Source: Caulobacter segnis
GTDB taxonomy: Bacteria; Pseudomonadota; Alphaproteobacteria; Caulobacterales; Caulobacteraceae
Assembly (NCBI RefSeq): GCF_023935105.1
Contig: NZ_CP096040.1
Location: forward strand, 4,631,001-4,695,000
Direction: 5' to 3'
DNA length: 64,000 bases
Position 1 is the first letter of the stretch. Each line of letters opens with the position of its first letter. Both the position numbers and the translations under genes were made by a program. This document shows positions 58,311-64,000 of this stretch, piece after piece. The notes below the pieces were generated by a model. That model was given only the letters and a program-made list of their open reading frames with translations. It ran no database searches and was not told where the DNA came from.

Positions 58311-59848
58311 GTGAAATGCTTCGCCCCAGTGGAGCGTCGCCCCCTCGCCTTCAGCAGCACCGCGCCCTGCGGCGGCACGACGAAACTGGTCGACGACGCG
58401 CCGAGGTCGGCCCCTGCCCAGACGTCACGCACGGACTCCAGCGATCCGAAGCCCGCGTCCGCCGCCGTCACCGCGATCGTCGCCGGGGCGTCGCCGCGGT
58501 TTAACAGGGCCAGGGCCACCGAACCGTCGGCCAGCGGCTTCTTCCAGACCTCGGTCGTCCCCTCGCGCCGCGTCGCCTGGCCCTGGACGCCCTTGGCGTC
58601 CTGGTCGACGGCGATCACCTCGCGGTTGGTCAGCAGCTTCAGCACCTCGGGGCTGGTCTGGCGCAGGTCGTGGCCCATCATCAGCGGGGCGGCCGACATC
58701 GCCCACAGGGTCATGTGGGTGACATAGGCGTCGTGGCTCATGCCGCCGTTGCCGACCTCCAGCATGTCCGGATCGTTCCAGCCGCCGGGGCCGGCGTGCT
58801 CGGGCTTGCCGTTCTTGTCGAAGCCGATCTTGGCCATGGTCGGATAGTCGTCAGTGATGTCGCCGGTCGTGCGCCACAGGTGGCCGCCGACCTCGCGCCC
58901 CCAGGATCCGACATCGAAGCGGCCGTACTCGCACAGCGAATAGACGATCGGCCGCCCGGTCGCCCGCAGCGCCGCGCCCATCTCGTAATAGGTCCGCTGG
59001 ACCTTGTCGGCGTCGTCATAGAACCACTCGCCCGAGCACAGGTCGTACTTCAGATAGTCGACGCCCCAGGCGGCGAAGGTCCCGGCGTCCTGCTGGACAT
59101 GGCCGTAGCTGCCCTCGTAGCCGGCGCAGGTCTTCGGGCCCGGGGCGCTGTAGATCCCCAGCTTCAGCCCGCGCGCGTGGACATAGTCGGCCAGGCCCTT
59201 CATGTCCGGGAACTTGGCGTTGGGGCGCAAGCTCCCATCGGGACCGCGCGTCCCCTGCCAGCCGTCGTCGATGTTGACATAGACATAGCCCGCGTCGCGC
59301 AGGCCGTTGGCGACCAGGGCGTCGGCCATGGCCCGGACGGTCTTGTCGTCGATGTTCTCGGCGAACTTGTTCCAGCTGCTCCAGCCCATCGGCGGCGTGC
59401 GCGCCTGGCCGTCGGGCGCCAGGGTCGCCAGCGGCGGCAGGGTCGTGGGCTTGAAGGTCCGGGCCTTGGCGTCCCTGGCCGCGCCGCGCCGGCCGGTCTG
59501 CTCGGCGTGGGCGTACCAGAAGTCGCCGACCAGCTTCAGGTCCTTGCCGTCCAGCACCGCCGTCCACTGGCGGGTGGGGTGGGCCTTGTCGTTGAGATTG
59601 CGCAGCTCGAACGTCGCCTTGCCGTCCTTGACGACCAGGTTCTGCATTTCCATCGCCCCGTACCAGGCCGAGGTCACCACGCCCTTGGGCTTGCCGCCCT
59701 GGCTGGACAGCTGGACCATGGTGACGCCCGGAAAGGACGGCGCCTTGTCGAACAGCCAGACGCCGTCCAGCGGGGTCGCGGCCTGGGCGGGCGCGGCGGC
59801 CAGGGTCACGGCGGCCGCGAGTGAAAGCGTCGTCAGAGCGCGGAGCAT
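58208..59848 (-). CDS. Secreted glycoside hydrolase family 27 (alpha-galactosidase type)
   Basis: A 546-residue enzyme with signal peptide (LTTLSLAAAVTLAAAPAQA), an unassigned N-terminal module (about 24-140), then the GH27 barrel: RTPPMGWSSWNKFAENID, nucleophile Asp in DYLKYDLC, acid/base Asp in GWNDPDMLEVG. GH27 enzymes release alpha-galactose or beta-L-arabinopyranose. The last 30 or so residues (RPQRSGEPGPRG onward) are encoded by the palindromic repeat and probably not functional. It is the last gene of a four-gene operon. Confidence 0.9.
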   Translation of the reverse strand: MLRALTTLSLAAAVTLAAAPAQAATPLDGVWLFDKAPSFPGVTMVQLSSQGGKPKGVVTSAWYGAMEMQNLVVKDGKATFELRNLNDKAHPTRQWTAVLDGKDLKLVGDFWYAHAEQTGRRGAARDAKARTFKPTTLPPLATLAPDGQARTPPMGWSSWNKFAENIDDKTVRAMADALVANGLRDAGYVYVNIDDGWQGTRGPDGSLRPNAKFPDMKGLADYVHARGLKLGIYSAPGPKTCAGYEGSYGHVQQDAGTFAAWGVDYLKYDLCSGEWFYDDADKVQRTYYEMGAALRATGRPIVYSLCEYGRFDVGSWGREVGGHLWRTTGDITDDYPTMAKIGFDKNGKPEHAGPGGWNDPDMLEVGNGGMSHDAYVTHMTLWAMSAAPLMMGHDLRQTSPEVLKLLTNREVIAVDQDAKGVQGQATRREGTTEVWKKPLADGSVALALLNRGDAPATIAVTAADAGFGSLESVRDVWAGADLGASSTSFVVPPQGAVLLKARGRRSTGAKHFTVSSRPQRSGEPGPRGNRTGLGPWVPDASARLPG

Positions 59849-59874
59849 GGCGGTCTCCCTTCCAGCAGGATCGA

Positions 59875-61350
59875 TCAGGGTTTCAGGTCGCAGGGCGGCG
59901 CGGTGGCGGCGATAGGCGCGCGCGGCGGCTGGGCCGTCGGGGCCAGCACTTCCCATTCCTGCACGGCGACACCCGCGCCGGCGGTGTCGAGCACGGCGCG
60001 AACGCAGCGCGTGGTCACGGGCGCGAAGCTGGCGGGCTGGAAGGCGTCGACGCCCACGCCGAAGCCCTTCGGATCGCGCACCGGCTTCCAGCCGTCCGCC
60101 CAGTATTCCATCCGCCAGGCCTTGGGCGCGGCGATCTTGGCCGACGCATCGGCCCAGAACCGCATGCGCGCGCCGTTCAGGGTCACGGGCGTGTCGAAGC
60201 GATACTCCAGCCACTGGCTGGCCGGTCCGGGCTCGGCGCCCCACAGGTCGGGCGGCAAGGGCGTCGGCCGGACGATCCCGTCGTTCAGCGCCTTGATCCA
60301 GTAACGCACCGGGATCGGGACGTTCGAGGCGGTGGCGGTCGCTCGGCCGGCGATGTCGCGGCTGGGCGCGGGCGGCGGAGCGGGTCGCCGGGTCGGGGTG
60401 ATGGGCAGGATGGCCGGCGGGCTGACCCGGTCGTCGAAGGCCATCCGATCGATCGCCACGCTGCGCCGGAAGTGGCCGCCGCCCTTGGCGTCGGCGGTGT
60501 GATAGGCCAGCCACCACTGTCCCTTGAACGCCACCGCGCCGGGGTGGGAGGTGGTCGAGGACACGGGCTTGAGGATCACCCCGCGATAGGTCCACGGCCC
60601 CAGCGGCGAGGTCGCCGTGCCGTAGGCGATGCAGGCGTGATAGAGCGTCGGCGTGCAGTCCGGCCCGACCGTGTTTCCGGCATAGAGCAGGTAGTAGACG
60701 CCCTGGCGCTTCATCAGCCACGGGGCCTCGAAGAAGCCGTCCAGGCCGGTGATAACGTGCTCCGGCCCCTTGGGCGTGACCATGTCGGCCGCCAGCTCCA
60801 TGGCGCGCAGCCGCCCGAAGGTGCCCCAGTAGATATAGACCCGGCCGTCGTCGTCGATCAGCACGGTCGGGTCGATGTTCTGGATCGTGTTCGGCTCTGG
60901 AACCATCTGCGAGAGGATCGGGCCGGCCGGATGGGCGTCGGTCCACGGTCCCGTCGGCGCGTCGGCGACGGCCACGCCGATGGCGAAGCGGTCCTTGCTC
61001 GTGTCGGCCTTCTGCAGAACCGGCGCGTACAGCCATAACCGCCCGTCGCGCCCCTGGACGATCTGGCCGGCATAGGCGCGGCCCGGCTCGGCCCAGGCGA
61101 ACACGGCCTCGGGCCGGGCGATGGCGGGATAGTGGGTCCAGTCGCCGGACGCCGGGTCCTGGGTCGCCAGCAGTTGCCACTCGTTCATGATGAAGTCGTC
61201 GACGTCCGGCGCGGCCTCGTCGCGGCCGGCCAGGATCCACAGCCTGTCGCCCGCCACCAGCGGCGCGGGGTCGGTGGAGTAGTAGCGGCCGTCGGCCAGG
61301 ATCGGGTTGCCCGGCGCGTGGATCGCGACGGGCGGGGCCTCACTCCACAT
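59875..61350 (-). CDS. Glycoside hydrolase family 43-like enzyme
   Basis: A 491-residue five-bladed propeller enzyme. Candidate catalytic residues are Asp in STDPAPL (base), Asp in NIDPTVL and Glu in GFFEAPWLMK (acid). A C-terminal beta-rich module (about 330-480) may bind carbohydrate. No signal peptide is seen, unlike its neighbours. Members act on arabinans, arabinosides or xylosides. Its start overlaps the DUF885 gene by 11 bases, which supports the start and translational coupling. Confidence 0.87.
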   Translation of the reverse strand: MWSEAPPVAIHAPGNPILADGRYYSTDPAPLVAGDRLWILAGRDEAAPDVDDFIMNEWQLLATQDPASGDWTHYPAIARPEAVFAWAEPGRAYAGQIVQGRDGRLWLYAPVLQKADTSKDRFAIGVAVADAPTGPWTDAHPAGPILSQMVPEPNTIQNIDPTVLIDDDGRVYIYWGTFGRLRAMELAADMVTPKGPEHVITGLDGFFEAPWLMKRQGVYYLLYAGNTVGPDCTPTLYHACIAYGTATSPLGPWTYRGVILKPVSSTTSHPGAVAFKGQWWLAYHTADAKGGGHFRRSVAIDRMAFDDRVSPPAILPITPTRRPAPPPAPSRDIAGRATATASNVPIPVRYWIKALNDGIVRPTPLPPDLWGAEPGPASQWLEYRFDTPVTLNGARMRFWADASAKIAAPKAWRMEYWADGWKPVRDPKGFGVGVDAFQPASFAPVTTRCVRAVLDTAGAGVAVQEWEVLAPTAQPPRAPIAATAPPCDLKP

Positions 61351-63109
61351 CGGGATAGGGGCCCTTGCCGCCGTCGGCGATCAGCTGGTCGACGCGGGCG
61401 TCGATCACCGGTAGCGGCACCGAGCCCAGCTCCAGCACCGCGTCGTGGAAGGCGCGGATGTTGAACTTCGGCGCCAGCGCCTGCTCGGCCCGGTGGCGGG
61501 CGTTCACGAAGGCCAGCATGCCCATGTAGTAGGACAGCGCCTGACCCGGCCAGGCGATGTAGCGGTCGACCTCGGTCTGGATCTCGTGGTCGGCCATGGC
61601 GGTGTTGTCGTGCAGGTATTTCTGGGCCTGCTCGCGGGTCCAGCCCTTGGTGTGCAGGCCGGTGTCGACCACCAGCCGCGCGGCCCGCCACATCTGGTAG
61701 CTGAGCATGCCGAAGCGGTCGTAGGGCGTATCGTATAGGCCCATGTCCTCGCCCAGCGCTTCGCAGTACAGCGCCCAGCCCTCGCCATAGGCCGACAGGT
61801 AGGTGTCGCGGCGATAGGCCGGCAGGTCCTTGTTCTCGGCCGCCAGCGGCATCTGGAAGGCGTGGCCCGGCGCGCTCTCGTGCAGGGTCAGGGCCATCTG
61901 CGAGTACAGCGGGCGGGACGGCAGGTTGTAGGTGTTGACCAGATAGATCCCCGGCCCGCCGCGCCCGCCGGTGTAGAACGGCGCGATCTCGTCGGGCACG
62001 GGCTTGATGGCGAAGCGGCTGCGCGGCAGGCGGCCGAACCATTGCGAGGCCACGCCGTCGAAGCGCTTGGCGTTCCAGGCCGCGCGGTCCAGCAGGTCCT
62101 GCGGGGTCTTGGCGTAGAAGCGCGGATCGGTGCGCAGATAGGTCAGGAAGGCCGGCAGGTCGCCCTCGAACTTGACCTCCTTCATCACCTCCAGCATCCG
62201 GGCGCGGATCTTGGCCACTTCGGTGAGGCCGATCTGGTGGATCTGCTCGGGCGTCAGGTCGGTGGTGGTGAACTCGGCGACCTTGGAGCGGTAATAGGCC
62301 TGGCCATCGGGCATGTCGTAGGCGGCCAGGGCGGTGCGGGCGCCGGGGATGTACTCGTCGCGCAGGAAGGTCCGCAGGCGGGCGTGGGCCGGGACCACCG
62401 CCGCCGTGATCGCCTCGGCGGCCTCGCGACGCAGGGCGGCTTGCGTTTCGGCCGGGATCACGGCCGGCATGGTCTTCTTGAACGGCGCGTAGAACGGCGA
62501 GTCCTGCGGCGTCGCGGCGTCGGCCACCAGGCCCACGCCGGCGTCGCGGCCCTGCAGGGTGATCCGAGGCGGCGTGAAGCCGCGCTTCAGCCCGGCCCGC
62601 ATGTTGACGATCTGCTGGTCGTAATAGCGCGGCATGTCGCGCAGCATGGCGATGTAGGCGCGATAGTCGGCCTCGGTCAGCAGGCTGTCGCGCGCCGACT
62701 CGGCGACGTCGCCCCAGAAGCTGCTGTCGGCGTTCAGCGGCTTTTCGTATTCGCGGTAGCGCTGCTCGGCCAGCAGGGCGTCGATCTGGCCCTTGTAGAC
62801 GGCGTAGTTGACCTGGTTGACCTTGGAGAGCTTGGCGACCGGGATCGCGGCCAGCTCTTTCGACACCTGCGTCCAGCGAGCCAGCCGCTCGGCCTGGACC
62901 TTCGCGCCCACGTCGGGAAGCTTGAAACGCTCGGACTTCGGCCCATCCTCGCTGGGGCCCATCTGGGCCTTGCGCCAGGCGTACTCGCCGTCGGCCAGCG
63001 TGGTGAAGCGCTGGTCGGCTGACGGCGCCGCCAGGACCGGTCCCGCCGACAGCGTCACCGCCGCCACCGCGCAGACCACCGCCGTGTCGAAGAGTCCGTG
63101 ACGACGCAT
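61340..63109 (-). CDS. Secreted DUF885 zinc peptidase-like protein
   Basis: A 589-residue protein with signal peptide (about 1-28, ending LAA) and the DUF885 domain. The metal-binding motif HESAPGH (H410, E411, H416) and a later Glu (YGEGWALYCE) suggest a zinc carboxypeptidase-like enzyme. It lies between an Ldh2-family reductase gene (2-base gap) and GH43 in one operon. Periplasmic peptide trimming is inferred. Confidence 0.87.
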   Translation of the reverse strand: MRRHGLFDTAVVCAVAAVTLSAGPVLAAPSADQRFTTLADGEYAWRKAQMGPSEDGPKSERFKLPDVGAKVQAERLARWTQVSKELAAIPVAKLSKVNQVNYAVYKGQIDALLAEQRYREYEKPLNADSSFWGDVAESARDSLLTEADYRAYIAMLRDMPRYYDQQIVNMRAGLKRGFTPPRITLQGRDAGVGLVADAATPQDSPFYAPFKKTMPAVIPAETQAALRREAAEAITAAVVPAHARLRTFLRDEYIPGARTALAAYDMPDGQAYYRSKVAEFTTTDLTPEQIHQIGLTEVAKIRARMLEVMKEVKFEGDLPAFLTYLRTDPRFYAKTPQDLLDRAAWNAKRFDGVASQWFGRLPRSRFAIKPVPDEIAPFYTGGRGGPGIYLVNTYNLPSRPLYSQMALTLHESAPGHAFQMPLAAENKDLPAYRRDTYLSAYGEGWALYCEALGEDMGLYDTPYDRFGMLSYQMWRAARLVVDTGLHTKGWTREQAQKYLHDNTAMADHEIQTEVDRYIAWPGQALSYYMGMLAFVNARHRAEQALAPKFNIRAFHDAVLELGSVPLPVIDARVDQLIADGGKGPYPDVE

Positions 63110-63111
63110 GG

Positions 63112-64000
63112 CTAGTCCTTCCGTTCGAGCAGCTTGAGAATGTCGCGGTGCAGGGCCGCCGGGATCGTCACGCCCTCGTGGGCGCTGACCGCCCGGGCGG
63201 CGTAGCGGCGCTCCGAAGGCAGGCGCGCGCCCTGGGCCTGGATGGCCTCGAACAGCGCCTCGGCGCGTTGCAGGTGCTGGCCGGCGGCGGCGCCCAGGAA
63301 GCCCGCCGGGTCGAGGGCCAGGATCAGCTCCCCGCCCAGCGGAGAGCCCTTGCGGCCGGCGTCGGCGTCCAACGACTCCTGGCTGGTCAGGTCGCCGATC
63401 AGCGGTCCGGCCAGCAGCTCGACCATCGCCGCCAGGGCCGAGCCCTTGTGGCCGCCGAAGGTGCGCATGGCCCCGGCCAGGACCTCCTTGGCCACGGTCG
63501 TCGAAGCGCCGTCGGCGTCATAGCCCCAGTCGGCCGGCACGGGCTGGCCGGCGCGGCGGCGCAGCTCGATCTCACCCCGCGCCGTGGCGCTGGTGGCGAA
63601 GTCGAACACGAACGGATGCCGCCCCGGTCTCGGCCAGCCGAAGGCGACGGGGTTGGTGCCGAACACCGGCCGGGTCCCGCCCTCGGGCGCGACCCAGGCG
63701 TGGCTGGGCGTGAAGGCCAGGGCGACCAGCCCCTCGCCGGCCAGGGCCTCGACCTCGGGCCACAGGGCGGCGAAGTGGACGACGTTGTTCAGGGCCAGGG
63801 CGGCGATCCCGAACCGCCGCGCCTTCTCGACCAGCAGCGGCCGGCCGCGCTCGAAGGCCAGCTGGGCGAAGCCGCCGCCGCCATCGACCCGCACGAGCGC
63901 CGGCGCGGGCTCGTCCAGCGCCGGGACGGCGTCGACCGACACCACGCCCTTGGCGATGCTGTCCGTGGCCACCAGCAGGCGATAGAGGCCGTGCGAGGCG
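63112..64000 (-). CDS. Ldh2/YlbC-family oxidoreductase, 5' part beyond the window
   Basis: NAD(P)H-dependent reductase of the malate/L-lactate/ureidoglycolate/pyrroline-2-carboxylate family. Reading continues to the window edge, where SHGLYRLL contains the family's catalytic His, so the gene starts outside the window and the internal GTG (63972) is not its start. Other motifs: NNVVHFAALWP, PVFGTNPVAFGWP, GGHKGSALAAMVELLAGPL. In hydroxyproline loci this family reduces 1-pyrroline-2-carboxylate. Sugar-acid reduction is an alternative given the GH neighbours. Confidence 0.85.
   Translation of the reverse strand, partial: ASHGLYRLLVATDSIAKGVVSVDAVPALDEPAPALVRVDGGGGFAQLAFERGRPLLVEKARRFGIAALALNNVVHFAALWPEVEALAGEGLVALAFTPSHAWVAPEGGTRPVFGTNPVAFGWPRPGRHPFVFDFATSATARGEIELRRRAGQPVPADWGYDADGASTTVAKEVLAGAMRTFGGHKGSALAAMVELLAGPLIGDLTSQESLDADAGRKGSPLGGELILALDPAGFLGAAAGQHLQRAEALFEAIQAQGARLPSERRYAARAVSAHEGVTIPAALHRDILKLLERKD

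Noticed and set aside
63112..63972. Complete 286-residue Ldh2 protein starting at 63972
   Set aside because: Conserved family sequence (SHGLYRLL) continues upstream to the window edge, so the gene is cut by the window and not complete.

Overview
The window is very GC-rich, uses G/C third codon positions, and is packed with short-gap or overlapping operons. Its gene content (FixL/FixJ/FixT/FixK, a SapA-like S-layer protease beside a polyproline OmpA-type porin, MotA, the order rpmH-rnpA-yidC-engB, and interspersed palindromic repeats) points to an alphaproteobacterium of the Caulobacter group. No tRNA, rRNA, IS element, prophage or CRISPR array was recognised.

Layout. 1-8.2 kb: a sugar-acid (probably galactonate) catabolic operon on the + strand: IlvD/Edd dehydratase, DgoK kinase, DgoA aldolase, Na+/sugar symporter, GntR regulator, then a secreted GH5 glycosidase and an aldo-keto reductase, with LacI-type palindromic operators. 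8.2-11.3 kb: a LuxR-type HTH/membrane protein whose middle overlaps a second gene in another frame, two small unknown genes and a thiolase. 11.5-19.8 kb: RND efflux pair, GDSL esterase, sorbosone-dehydrogenase-like lipoprotein, and a divergent TetR/TetA pair with two tetO-like operators. 19.8-28.5 kb: carotenoid oxygenase, two flavin monooxygenases with matching promoters, TetR, esterase and quinone-oxidoreductase-like MDR protein, interrupted by a DUF2164 gene and a HigB/NadS-type toxin-antitoxin pair. 28.6-31.9 kb: rpmH, a short overlapping leader ORF, rnpA, yidC, engB. 32-33.2 kb: DUF3850 and CheW proteins.

33.4-43.1 kb is a low-oxygen respiration block: cydX-cydB-cydA on the - strand, cydD-cydC on the + strand (cydC is frameshifted), a perfect FNR/FixK box between them, then fixL-fixJ, fixT (-) and fixK. 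43.1-47.8 kb: MFS transporter, MotA, an Ala-rich lipoprotein and MnmC. A structured, terminator-ended candidate ncRNA lies at 47.8-47.96 kb. 48-51.5 kb: OmpA-type porin and SapA protease.

51.5-64 kb reads as a unit for hydroxyproline and associated sugars: permease, Xaa-Pro-type peptidase, D-amino-acid oxidase family enzyme, DapA-family deaminase, hydroxyproline epimerase and GntR regulator, followed on the - strand by an operon of Ldh2-family reductase (cut by the window edge), secreted DUF885 peptidase, GH43 and GH27. Together these could dismantle plant hydroxyproline-rich glycoproteins. This is the most interesting functional hypothesis here.

At least two families of palindromic repeats (about 100-130 bp) fill the intergenic gaps. 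In several places they supply the last codons and stop of the adjacent gene (cydC, fixT, GH27; a smaller hairpin does so for tetR). Functions are read from motifs and family knowledge, without any database search.
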